Shown: in pieces, positions 33,704-45,364 of the stretch
Layout of the letters: each line of letters starts with the position of its first letter
Position numbering within the stretch: position 1 is the stretch's first letter
Origin: Narthecium ossifragum
Lineage: Eukaryota; Streptophyta; Magnoliopsida; Dioscoreales; Nartheciaceae
Reading direction: 5' to 3'
Assembly: GCA_963920575.1 (NCBI GenBank)
Contig: OY986965.1
Span: forward strand, 19,691,220-19,755,219
DNA length: 64,000 nucleotides
The notes under the pieces: generated by a model
What the model saw: only the letters and a program-made list of their open reading frames with translations
The model's database searches: none
Told to the model about the DNA's origin: nothing
Made by a program: the position numbers and the translations under genes

Positions 33704-36210
33704 TGTCACACCCCGACCCAGAAAACCCATCCAGGACGGGGCGTGAGGGTTCTAGCACTATTCGTCATCAACCGGCGCAGTACAAGCGGAAAGGATAAAC
33801 AATTTAAGGAAAAGTATTCCAGAGGCTAAGCAGATTTTAATCATAATATAACATCAAGTCTTACAATATCTGAGTCCCAAAATACAGATTTATACAACAT
33901 CCCAAAGGTTCTCCAAAAAGGGTACAACATGCATAATTATATATCAAAAAGCTACAACAGCCATATCCTCCAACCAAACCTCAGACGCCTCTGGATGTAC
34001 TCGCGCCGCAAAAAGCCGAACCTGCTGGCTCCACTGAGGAGGAACTGCCGCCTGCACCTGCAAACGCAGCCCGGGTAGGAATGAGCAAAAAGCCCAGTAG
34101 GGTTCTACTCTATGGCACACTGAAGGGAGGAAAACAACAACAGTGTTGTCCCCCAGCCTAAGTCTAAAGGATGCCACGGGTCCCATAACCCACCGATGTC
34201 CCAAGGGTTCCTGTCATGAAACCTCTCTCCTGAACATGTTACCAGGAGGACTACGGAAACAGTAACATGCAGGCTCTAACCCTTACCCAGCAGGGATACC
34301 ACTGCCTGGGGACCACGTCGGGAACTCCTCGGTTGCATCCTTAGCACTTGGGCTTGGAAGACAACACGACCTCTAAACCTCAAACAAAGATTCAAGCCGA
34401 CTATCGCAATCCTCAATCATCAGAGATTCGGATCGACAATCACACCCTGACTACCCGGCCACGGTCCTAAGGCTAGATCCGAGCTACCCGAGAGCCTCGG
34501 ATCGGCGACCCAAGACATCGCCCGCCTAATCTCAAATGCCTCTAATGCATACAATGCATGAGCTTAAGCAAGCATCTAATCCTAGATGTCTATATGTCAC
34601 ATCAACTGTTATAAGTTCAACAGATATACAATAGCCCTCGGCACTCGCCGGCAAGAGGCTAAGGTTCCACAATTCCTCATTAGCTAGCACTCATAACTAG
34701 CTAATGGTTAAGTAAGCAACCAGACATTTAATTTCTATCAAACTTGAATTAAATGCAAACACAACCATAAGTTTGCTAAAAAGGGGAGAAACTCGGATCA
34801 AATCTCAAACCCGATGAAAACCCTTTGAAAACCTCATCAAATCCATTTATAAACCTCCCAACACGTTTAAGACTCAATCAAAGTTGAAAGCCATTCAAGA
34901 AGAACCAAAGAACACTGTTCAAAGGCTTACGGACGATGCCACGGTCGATCCGTGGATCGACCGTGAGGCCACGGACGATGCCACGGTCGATCCGTGGATC
35001 GACCGTGAGACCCATACGAAGAAAACCAAGGGCGACGGTCGATCCAACCATCGACCCTGAGGAGCCCAAAACCAAGCAGAGCCTGACGGTCGATGCGACG
35101 GTCGATCCGACAGTCGACCGTCAGGTAAATAGCGAAAAAGCGAAGGCCCCACGGTCGATCGATCCATCAACCCTGGGGACCCAAAAACTCGACAGAGCCC
35201 GACGGTCGATGCGACGGTCAATCCGACGGTCGACCGTCAGGCCCAGAGAAAATATACTAAAGCATGACGGTCGATACATAGATCGACCGTCGAGCTGACG
35301 GTCGATGCACCGATCGACCGTCGAGCTCCAGACGCAAAATACCAGAAATCCTAATTCTAAGATTTCAAGAATCAAAACATGTTAGAATACAATCAAATTT
35401 TGCAAGCAAGTATATTTTGAGGTGAGGAAACTAATGGTATAAAGAAATCCAGTTTTTAACGGTTAAATCCCATTTTAGGTCGGAAAACCAAAAACCGACG
35501 AAACCGTGAGATACGGAAACTAACCATTATAACACCAGTTTTGCAATGCAAGAATACAAGGAATGAGCTACATTACATAGGCAAGGATCTACAAGCATGC
35601 TATCATGGTATTCACAGCAAAAACACAAACATCCTAACCTACTAGAACCCGATCCAAGGATCGAGGTAGAAACACCTACCTTAAACGCAATCCCAGCTTC
35701 TCCACGCGTCCAGCCAACCTTGCCACGAAGATCCGCTACTCAGCCCCTCCAAGATCAAGCCCAGCCGAAGGAGAGGGAAGAAGGGGAGACGTCGGTGGAG
35801 AAGAGAAGGAAGAACCAGCCAAAGAAAGAGAAGAAGGGAAGGAGAGAAAAGAGGGGAGCGGGTGGGGGTTGGAGCCAACTGCTCCAACCACCCTCCACTC
35901 ACCAGGCCCCTAATGGACCGGATCCTCTCTAACGGGCCAAAAACCCGTTGACCCGCTAACGAGCCCGATAGCGAGCTCTAGCGCGCCCGAGCCGGGATCT
36001 TTCGATCCCGGGTCCGCCTAACCATCGTAAACAACCACATACATCAATCCAAGTCCATGGGTGCAACGCGGGTGTGAAACCGACCACCAGGGGGCATATT
36101 TACCAAAATGCCCCTGGGGTCCAAACCGCCACACGATCGCCCGATCGTGCCCGACGCAGAACCAAACCAACAGGAAACCGGCTCTCGAACCATGTGGTCG
36201 AGTCAGGTCT
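33704..36210 (-). mobile_element. Solo LTR F (long Tekay-type subfamily) inside the Tekay-3 LTR
   Basis: Plus-strand reading begins TGTCACACCCCGACC. A 5-bp duplication GAGGG flanks it (33699-33703 and 36211-36215), and the host LTR reads on smoothly when it is removed. The right end is not the expected CCTCACA, so its terminal bases have decayed. It has a large GGTCGACC/GATCGACC array (34925-35330), a purine-rich (minus-strand pyrimidine) leader (35740-35880), and donor-like (35679) and acceptor-like (34058) sites on the minus strand. Confidence 0.8.
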
Positions 36211-36215
36211 GAGGG

Positions 36216-36983
36216 GTTATACTGTTGCATGCATTGTTGATTGTGCATTAGATGCCTAGGGTTTGACTGTAGTGCTGTTAGTCTGCTGTTAGAGGTCGTG
36301 TTAGCTCTGTTGCTTGGAGTGCTGAGAGTTGCTTGTCATAACCACTGTTGTTTCGCCAAGTATGGAGGTCCCTCTTAGAGAGGGGTGTCCTACAGGTATC
36401 GTCGTGTCCACCCTGTGTCAGGGAATGTCGGAGAATGTCAACCCTTGAACAGTGGCTGTCGGAGGACATACTTTGGACAGGTACCCTTCGGGTTAATGAC
36501 GGGATTTATGGGGTTCTTGGCAGGCGTCAGTACTTGGCACGGAGTTAGTTCAGTTATAGTTTCCCCTTCCTTGTGTGTGTCGTAGAGTAGAACCCTACTG
36601 AGCTTAGTGCTCACTCCTACCCGGGTGGCATTTGCAGGTGCAGGTACCAGCTCTCCTGAGGTGGGCCCCAGTTACTCGTCCTGCGGTGGCGCGTCGACAT
36701 AAGGGCATTTTTGAGGGCCAGGATGGTTTCTGCTGTGCTTTTCAGGAGACTACTGATGATGTAACTTTTTGAGTTTTATACATCTTTTGTACATGAGGAC
36801 TGGTTTATGTAAATCTTAATGTAACTCTGTTTTATGTACAGTTTTGTAATAACAGGAGTTGTTAGATTTACTTTTGTCCTCTGACTGCTTGTTGTAACTA
36901 TTTCCGCCAGTTGCTGTTAGTAGATGTAGGAAACCCCCCCTCGTGTCCCGGTCCGGATGGGTTTTCCGGGCCGGGGCGCAACA
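36216..36983 (+). repeat. Tekay-3 LTR, last part
   Basis: Resumes after solo LTR F with ATACTGTTGCATGCATTG, a block found at the same place in LTRs A, B and I. It contains the acceptor-like ATTTGCAG|GTGCAG near 36640 and ends GGGCCGGGGCGCAACA. Confidence 0.8.
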
Positions 36984-37002
36984 GGACATCGAGCATGGCC
37001 TA
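36984..37002 (-). pseudogene. Nineteen-base Tat fragment
   Basis: Joined to 54916 onward after removal of element X, the minus strand reads PVWDHPQAMLD in phase. This short piece is therefore Tat coding sequence trapped between two insertions. Confidence 0.65.
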
Positions 37003-38705
37003 TGATGTGTTACGAACGTGTCGTTAAAACGTTGCAAACTCAATCAAATATTAAATTTATAATCCTTATTCAATCACTACACTACTAGGTAGAATAGCGG
37101 TGAAGTCCAAAGTCGAACCACAGGGAATTTACCAGGAAATACTGAATTCAATTCTCAAACTCTAAATCTAAGCAAAATAAGCAATGACAAGTTTGAATTA
37201 ACTAAAACTATCTAATGAAAGCAAGTAAAAGTTGTTAAACTAAAGAGAGAGATACTTAGGGTTTACTCAATCCACCTTAGTTTCACAATCTGTATTCTTC
37301 AGTTATCATCTTATCTCCTTCTCTAAACATTATGAATCATACGGCTACAAACTCACATGAATCCTTAAAATAAGATTTATGTTCCTAATAACATAACCTA
37401 TCTTTCTTGGCATAGATTGTCTTCGATCCGACAATTACTTTAAGTTATACTACTCCTAATGACCATGGCACAACTTATCCAAACTTAGCATTGCCTATCT
37501 CACTAGAAAACCATAAATCACATGAAAACCATTCTATGAATCTCTACAATCAATCACGGAAATCATGTAGAACTGAAAGTAGTAAAGGGAACTCTATTCC
37601 TTCAACTCTATTAACAATAAAAAGCAAATTCATATGATCATGTTTTGAGAAGAAAACAAGATTCAAACCAAAGAATACAAAAAGTTACACTAGAGTTTCA
37701 TGAGATCCCTAAGTTTAGAAATTAGCTACCCATCTCTTGAGAAAGATCCATAGGTGTTGAGAAGGAAGCCATCGATCCCCGCGGAAAGATCTCCGTCTTC
37801 AAACCCTAGCCTTCTCCTTTTTCTCTCTAATTTTTATCCAAAAAGATGAGAAATTCGAATGGAATAATCCTATTTATAGGATAACTCCCGAAATTAGGGT
37901 TTTGGCTAAGTTGGACTTCTATTACAACTCGGATTTCCTGGATTAATTCCTGGCAGTCTATTCCGGTCGCAACTGGGTCCACTCAAGCTAGAATTTCAAA
38001 ACGAGTCCAACACAAACGATGTAGATTAGTAAGTCTTCTGTCTGATCCCGAAGATTTCATAATATTCGGACTTATGTGGAATAATTTACAAATATTCTCC
38101 TGAACATCGACGGACCAGTTTCCCAGCATCTGTTTATTTTCATAGTCTTCAAAACTAGTATTAATCTGTCAGGAAGCTCGGATTTCCTGGATTAATTCAT
38201 GGCAGTCTATTCCGGTCGCAACTGGGTCCACTCAAGCTAGAATTTCAAAAGGAGTCCAACACAAACGATGTAGATTAGTAAGTCTTCTGTCTGATCCCGA
38301 AGATTTCATAATATTCGGACTTATGTGGAATAATTTACAAATATTCTCCTGAACATCGACGGACCAATTTCCCAGCATCTGTTTATTTTCATAGTCTTCA
38401 AAACTAGTATTAATCTGTCAGGAAGCTCATAAAGTGTCAAACATGAACGTGGTAGCTCTTGAAGTCTTCTATCACGTAATATATTTTCAGAATATTTGGA
38501 CTTATACAGAATTTCGTAAGAATATTCTCCTGACAGACGACGAAGCAGTCTTTATCACATAATCCATCTTTTTAGCGGAATTTCTTGTATTTCTTCTCAA
38601 ATCATGATTAAACCTCAAATCAACTAACAAATTATTAAATGCAACTACTCTAGGTCTAACAAAGGTAATTTAATGGCTTAATCATGAATATTTAGTGACT
38701 CATCA
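37003..38705 (-). repeat. 3' LTR of element X (1703 bp)
   Basis: Plus-strand reading begins TGATGTGTTACGAACG and ends AGTGACTCATCA. The promoter side holds a palindromic CCTATTTATAGG (37869-37880), a TATA box on the minus strand. A 249-base tandem duplication follows (37928-38425). Compared with the 5' LTR it lacks a 73-base duplication near the other end. Confidence 0.9.
37928..38425. repeat. 249-bp tandem duplication in the 3' LTR of element X
   Basis: Two nearly identical units start at 37928 and 38177 (CTCGGATTTCCTGG). The 5' LTR has a single unit (about 54386-54635). In element orientation the duplication is upstream of the TATA box. Confidence 0.92.
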
Positions 38706-41194
38706 CACCCTCAACTAGCCACTTTCGTAGGTCTCACGATTGCACTTAGCATGTGCAACAAGCCTTTAAACCCTTGGGTTACCCCAGTGGATGAGTTATA
38801 GTCTCCTGAGGGTTTTCAGGGATGACACCCACAAACATCTATACATTCCTTTGATCATATCATTAAAAATCCATCACAATATTCATCAACTCCAATGCAT
38901 AAAATAGAAATCATACCCATCAATTTATTCTTCTACTCATAGTCACATAAAAACATAGTAAATCAGAACATGTCATAACATATTTCCAGCACTTCAACAT
39001 ATTTAACCACAATTAAGAACAACTTTAACACTCCTATGTGTGAATAGGATTTCACATACGTCAGAACATCAATTATACCTAAGCACTTCAACTATTCAAG
39101 AACACAATCCTATCCAAGCACATATCTTCCACTTATCACATAGCAATATCTGGGTTTTTTTTATTTTTCTTTTCCCTTTTTTTCAGAAATTTCATCTGTT
39201 TTACGCGAACAACACATCTTGTTATGCACCGTGTCCGGTTACTAAGTATGAAACCCTTATTTGTTTTTTTTCCAGGAATTTCAACTGTTTTATGCGAACA
39301 ACACGCTGCTTAGGCACACTGCCCTGTTACTAAGTTGAAAATACACTTTTTTCATATATTTTGCATACTCAGATAATTGCATGTATTCATGTATTTTCTG
39401 TGACATGACATAAAACTATAAATCTATCATAGTATCATGATTAGAATCTAATCTCAACTCATCAACATGTGGAAGTGAACATGTGCATTAGAATATGTCA
39501 AGTTATCCTTAAATCATGGTAAAAGTGTTAAAGTATAGAAATAGTGTCATTCATAGCAAAAATTTACTATCCATTATATGACATACAAGTCTCAAAATAA
39601 TTCATAGAGTAAATTTCTAAAACATGCATCTTTGTCAAATCATATCATAATTTCATCCTTTTGACATATTTCAAGAGATGTATAACAATAAGTCTAAAAC
39701 AAAAATAAACATTAAACTCCTAAAATCTACCCCCAACTTAAATGTAATTGTCCCCAATTACACTATATCATAAAAATGAAGCAAAGAAGATAGGGTAGAG
39801 ATCACCATAAGAGCGTGCCATAATAGTCGTCTCCCGCATTGTAATCACCACATCGCCCACACAATGGAAACATTGTCACCTACGAAATGCATGTCTCTAG
39901 AAAAAACTAAAAGACTAAAGTCATAAAAATCACCATAAAACCTAAGAGACATATATAAAGAAAGTAAAATAACTCCCTCATCAATAGATATATATTTGGC
40001 ATGAATAGCCGTCCATGAGTAATGTACAAAGGAAAACCTACGTAAAAGTACTTTTCCAAAAGATCAAATAGAATAGAATAGAAAATATATCAATAATAGA
40101 ATAAAGGCATAAGAATTATTAAAAATTTCGGCAGAGTTTCCGTTGTATTTATTGAATATGTCGCCTGTACAATCATTCATCCACATAATTTAAAATATAT
40201 ACATAAAAAACATTAAAATACATCAAAGCATTCAGGCACAACACCGAAAATAGTCAACATCTATAATATCATCCTGATTGAAGAACTAGACCATACGATC
40301 GGAAATCGGATCACTGTAGCACCTGGATCGTGTCCATCAACAATCGAACGGCTGAGAACTCGTCGGCGATGATCGACGGTGAAACGGCGTCGCCGGAGGA
40401 CGGGGAAGGTACAGGAAGAATCGTCGTGGCCTAAGGAATTCTCTGGTAAGCTCTGATCGAAGAATGGAGGTTCCCAGGTGGTAGAACGGAGATGGCCGGA
40501 TCGGAGTAAGATGTTGCCCGGAATTGGATTTCGATGATCGGAGCTCCAATCAAGGACGGGGACGATTGCAAAAGGATCGTGGAAGCTTGGGTAAGTGGTC
40601 TATGGGGTTTGATTGACGAATTGAGCTACCAGACGGCGGCTTGCAGGTAGACGGTGATGGTCAGTGATGGGTAGGTCGATTCTAGTGATCCTGGCCCCAA
40701 GTCCAGGTTTTGATGGACGAGAACCGATCATGGTGGCAAGAGGAAACTTCTGGTGGTGTTCTGGAGCGCTCACCGGCATCGGAGGAGAAGGTTTCAAGGG
40801 AAGAGGAGGACGAGAATGAAGAGATGGAAGGTTGGCGGAGGTTTTGGGACTAGTTTGGGGGGATGAGGGCGACCAGAGAGACTGCGATGGGTGGTGGGTG
40901 GTGACGGCTCGGGGACGAGCCGCGATCAAAGAACAGAGCGGGAGGAGAGAGGAAAAAACGAGGAAAAACAAGGAAATTCAGGAAAAATCTGAAAAAAAAA
41001 TTAGAAAAAGACATGGAAAAATTCAAAAAATTAAGAAAAATTCCAAAAAAAAAAAAAAGAAAAAATCATAAAACTGGGTTGCCTCTCAGGAAGTGCGTAA
41101 TTTTTCGTCTTTCGCTAGACGTCCCTAAACGGATCAGTTATACCACGAATCCGTCAGATTGATGGACTCGATCACACCACCCAGAATAATTTTC
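38706..41194 (-). other. Non-coding 3' region of element X
   Basis: No gene supported. It includes a duplicated segment of about 90 bases (units starting near 39188 and 39277 with AATTTCA(T/A)CTGTTTTA). A purine motif at 39727-39761 (minus strand GGGGACAATTACA, then AAGTTGGGGG) corresponds to 23383-23417 of the nested Athila. A GC-rich island (40280-40970) is unlike its AT-rich surroundings. Near 41070-41130 the minus strand carries GACGTCTAGCGAAAGACG and GAGAGGCAACCC, the counterpart of the hairpin at 23152. The position matches where some Athila elements have an envelope-like gene, but none is seen. Confidence 0.65.
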
Positions 41195-42968
41195 TCAACA
41201 TAATGATTTAAACCATATCATGCCCCACAGTATGTCAAGTATTTGATGATACAGACCTATTAATTCTTTCCTCCCAACAAGTGTATTAGAAACCATGCCC
41301 TCTATAAAAGACAAACCATCGTCATATTTCATCTTACAACCAGGTCTGCAGTATGTATCCCCCATTGTAATCGAATTATCTTTGAGATGAATCGTAAATG
41401 AAGGGGTAGAAGGTTTTATTTTCAACATAAATGTTGAAAGCATAGACAGTGGTGCAGATATAGGTAAAAGAGGAGGTGGTGGTTCAACTTCAGAAGCTAT
41501 TGGCATCTCTATGCATGAATGTGTTTCAATATAATCAGCATAAAATTGTCCAGTGTCTAAGTCAATGTCAAATAAGGATGGATCAGAAATATAGACATTA
41601 ATAACATCAACAGCAAAGCAGTCATTATTTTTAGAAAAACATACATCCTTAAATATATTCAAACATTTCTTCATGTTACCAAAAGAGACATCCATAACAC
41701 ATGTACGGTAGTTAATACAAGCATTCGCAGTAGCTAGGAAAGGTCGACCTAAGATAATAGGCACATATTTCTTGCAAAGAACGTCGGGCTCCATGTACAA
41801 GACAATGAAGTCAACCGGAAAGAAGAAGCTATCAACCTTAACCATCACATCCTCCAAGATACCTCGCGGTGTCTTGATGGATCTATCAAACAACTGAAGG
41901 GTTATTGTCGTAGGTTTCAAATCATTCATGTCAAATTTATGATATAAGGAGTATGACAGTAAATTAACACTAGCACCAAGATCAAGAATGGCACCATCAA
42001 TACGATAGTCTCCTATGCAACAAGAAATAGTTGGGGTACCTGGATCCTTATGTTTTGGTGGAGTGTCATACTTCAGGATCGAACTTATATGTTCAGTCAG
42101 AAAGATTTTCTTAGAGACATGAGATTTGGATTTGCGTTTTTGGGTACAAAGGTCTTTAAGAAATTTTGCATAGGAAGGGAATTGTTGAATGGCCTCTAAA
42201 AGTGGTATATTGATGTTCACCCGCTTGAATATCTCTATGATTTCCTCTACATATGATTTCTTATTGGGTCTGGAGGAAGGGTCCATAACTATATAAGGGA
42301 AAGGTACTTTGGGCACATATCTAGCAGGGTCAGGCTCCCTCTGATCAGCTGAACTCACATCCATTTGATCGGGAGTGTCATCAGGCTGAGGGGACTGAGA
42401 CCGACCGGTCAGACTAGAATCCAATTGGTCGGAATCGTTCCGATCGGTCAGTTCTGAGAGCGATCCGTCGCTCTGGGCAGTGTCATAACGTGTTTCCACT
42501 TGCTTACCGTTCCTTAGGGTTACTACAACTTGTGCACTTTCAAAGTTTTGGTTATCAATATGGTGCAGAGCCCTCGGATTGGTCATATGTTGACTTGGTA
42601 AACGACCATCTTCTCTTTCAGACACCGTGTTAGCCAGTTGCCCTAATTGTGCCTCTAATTTGGATATGGATTGAGAATGCGAATTAACATCATTTCTTAG
42701 CAATAATTGCTCATTCCTCATCAAAGTCATTTCACTCTTAAGCTCAGACATGTTAGCATTCATGTTATTCATGCCAGCACTCTTGTTTGCAAGAGTAGTC
42801 ATGGTTGTGTTCAAAATCGAGTCAGAGGGTGCTTGTGGAGGTGCAGTCTGTTGATATGGTGCAGAATACCCTGGGATTGGGTTTGCAGAGGGTATAGATG
42901 GGTACCGATTTGAGTGAGCATTAGGGGAATTACTCTTCCCTAGGAAGGTTCCTGATTGTGGTGGTGTC
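41195..42968 (-). CDS. Element X gag C-terminal linker and protease (partial)
   Basis: Open minus-strand frame of about 590 codons, truncated at its start by solo LTR Y. It begins with a Pro/Gln/Ser-rich linker and a predicted coiled coil (NNMNANMSELKSEMTLMRNE). A stretch with DRNDSDQLDSSLTGRSQS follows, encoded by DNA rich in GATCGGTC-like palindromes. Next is the gag-protease junction FPSYAKFLKDLCTQKRKSK, and then the aspartic protease with ILDLGASVNLLSYSLY (about 41970-42010) and VPIILGRPFLATANA (about 41730-41770). The protease would process the polyprotein. The frame ends soon after the protease, and where RT should begin there is non-coding sequence, so this element depended on others for copying. 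The frame is well preserved. Confidence 0.85.
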
Positions 42969-44551
42969 TGATGTGCTGTCGCAAGCAACCAAAAATAAAA
43001 CAAATACTCGTGAAAATAATGTAGTAGTGCGAGTACGAGTCGATCCCACGAAGAGTGTTTAGCCTAGTTTTGTGCTTAGTGAACAAAGATGGGGGGTTTA
43101 AGCATGAGGAAAACAGTAAAGAAACAATCTAAAGCGAAGAATCGAATTGAATCAAGAGAACAAACCTTGGTCTAAGTCAATATCCACCATCGGAATCCAA
43201 CAACTGATCATTGATGCAAAAATATACCAGTTCATACCTCGAATATTCACCGTTCGAATTAAATTTGAATCTCTCCTCACTCATAGTTAATTAGAAACAA
43301 ACGATCCAATCAACCCTAACTACTAAACAATCCAAGACACGCGCTGTAGATTTAATCGAGTAGCAGCAATAAGAATAGGGAGATCGATGAAGCTAAACAA
43401 CACAAGCACACGTGGTTGCATTTAATCTAATAGAATATTCTTCCTAAGATCTATTAATCTCTGAAACGCAGTGAATCAATAGATCTCAGTTGCTTCGCAG
43501 ATTAAAGGGATCAAACAATTACGGATTTGATATCCAACTTAGCAGTAGATCGCAATGAATAATAAACTAGTAGGCCTCCTAGCAATTAGACAAGACAATC
43601 ATGAACATCCAATCACAGAAGAACATTCAATACTCAAGTATAAACTGAACAATAAAAATAGATTAGATCTCACAGTTTCATTGATTCCGAGGTTTCAGTT
43701 TCCTTGACCAAGAATCAAGATTTAGCCACGCAAGACCATCCAGAACAAATCCTCAAAAGATTCAAATAAGCTAGAGAAAACCTAAGAAAAATATAAGAGT
43801 CGAAAGTAGCAGCCAAAAGTATCAAGGAATCCCCCCTCAAACCCTAGAAAGAGTCCTATTTATAACCTTAAAGTGTCTCCATCCTCGGATTAGAACTGAG
43901 CCGTTAATTTTCTTCACTGTGAAGGTAAGATCGATCCTTCCATAGGTCTAAGATCGATCCTTTGATATCAAAATCTTCAATTTCTGGCTACGCCCGAGAA
44001 AGATCAATCCTTTAATAGAAGTATAATCGATCCTTCTCAGTAGGATGGATCTTTGATAGGAGAAAGTTCGATCCTTCTCCTCGACAATTTCCTCAATATT
44101 CTCGAGTCAAAGGAGGATCGATCCTTCTGTGATCATCTGAAAAGTATGCTCTCTGTCAGGTCTGTCTGCATAAATGGATCGATCCTTTTAGGGAACATGA
44201 TCGATCAGTCTTTCCAGAGTATTTACTGTTTTGTCATCCAGACTGCGTCATTTGTACTAAAATTGCCGTAACTTCCTCTAGAATACTCGGAATCACGAAC
44301 CGTAAAATTATCCAGAAACTAGACTTCAAGAGCTTTCCAACCATATATGGCACATCATCTGGTTCTTCATAAGCAGGTACAGTTTAATCTTTAAAGTTGA
44401 TCCATATACACTTTTTAGCTTCTTTTCGAACTTAAGGACTTCAATTGCATCCTAAATCAAAATATAAGAATAATGAGTGTATTTAGGTACCAAATAAGCG
44501 CAGGAGACTAAGTATTAAGGGATAAAAATATAACATTATGCATCATTATCA
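42969..44551 (-). mobile_element. Solo LTR Y (Athila-1-like family, 1583 bp) in element X gag
   Basis: Plus-strand reading begins TGATGTGCTGTCGC and ends ATGCATCATTATCA, bordered by a perfect GTGTC duplication (42964-42968 and 44552-44556). It shares the block AACCCTAGAAAGAGTCCTATTTA (43841-43863, within a longer match) with the Athila-1 LTR, so it is the same family or a close one. The TATA box on the minus strand is at 43856-43864. Upstream of it lies a GATCGATCC-rich array (43930-44215). Confidence 0.92.
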
Positions 44552-44556
44552 GTGTC

Positions 44557-45364
44557 CAACTCAAGTTACGATGATTTCTCCAACCAGGGTCATAGGCATT
44601 GGAATCAGGATTGTGTTGAGGATTAGAGAAGCCATATGTTGCATTAACGTGTTCCTGAACAAAGTTAGGGAAGTTGGGGGCCAAGTGACAGTTAGTGATA
44701 TGATGTTGAGGACTAGAGCAAAGGACACATGTCTCAGGTGGAGTCTGGAACGGTGTAGGAGCAAAAGATTGACCAAAAGTTTGACATGTTTTCAGCCGAT
44801 TCAAATCATTAGTTAGGAAGGCTAATTATGCGGAGAGACTTTGAAGTTCAGAAATTTCATGAGTTCCCCTAAAATTACGAACAGTGGTAAGTCGATTCCT
44901 ATAAATTGAGGCATTAAGTTGTGAGTTCACAGCAAGATTATTATATATCTCCCAAAGCTCAGTCCAAGACTTACTAAGAACAACCACCCCGCAGCAAGCT
45001 TCGACCATAGTTCTATCTCGATCATTGAGACGGTTATAGAATGAATGGGCTAGCTGCCATTCGGGTACCGCATGATGAGGACATCCTCTTAGAAGGTCAT
45101 TGAATCTTTCCCAAGTCTCATTAAAAAGCTCATCCTCGTTTTGCTTAAAAGAGATAATCATGGTATGATAATTTTGGGTTTTGATGATAGGAAAGTATTT
45201 CTTAAGAAAGGCATCCAATCGAATTTGGTGCTAGGGTTTGAAGCCAATGTTTAGGTTTGTCTTTCAATGAGAGGGAAAAAGCTTTAATCTAAATGCATCA
45301 TCGTTAAAGTGCTCAAGTTTAAACATGGAGAGAATTTCAAGGAAGTTGGCTACATGTCCATAAG
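44557..45364 (-). pseudogene. Element X gag, middle part
   Basis: Minus-strand coding continuing from 52590 across the Tekay insertion. It starts with YGHVANFLEILSMFKLEHF and LSLKDKPKHWLQ (45230-45360). It continues with FLKKYFPIIKTQNY and ETWERFNDLLRGCPHH (to 44826). A CCHC knuckle CVLCSSPQHHITNC follows (about 44720), and then NAYDPGWRNHRNLSW just before solo LTR Y. Two or three nonsense or frameshift changes are present (near 44820 and 45220). Confidence 0.85.

Larger units (their letters stand above)
31919..36983 (+). mobile_element. Tekay-3: remnant 3' end plus mosaic 3' LTR
   Basis: The 3' UTR and purine tract (about 32150-32243) match those of Tekay-2 base by base, and an LTR starts at 32244. 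Nothing upstream of about 32150 is recognisable as Tekay pol. The stretch 31919-32150 is GC-rich and unassigned, so the element lost nearly its whole body. The LTR ends at 36983 with GGGGCGCAACA, followed by GGACA, then Tat sequence. Solo LTR F splits it. Confidence 0.7.

Noticed and set aside
40600..40971. Minus-strand frame starting with a hydrophobic segment, possible secreted or envelope-like protein
   Set aside because: The start is TTG, not ATG. The rest is low-complexity Pro/Ser, with no transmembrane segment near the end and no glycoprotein features.
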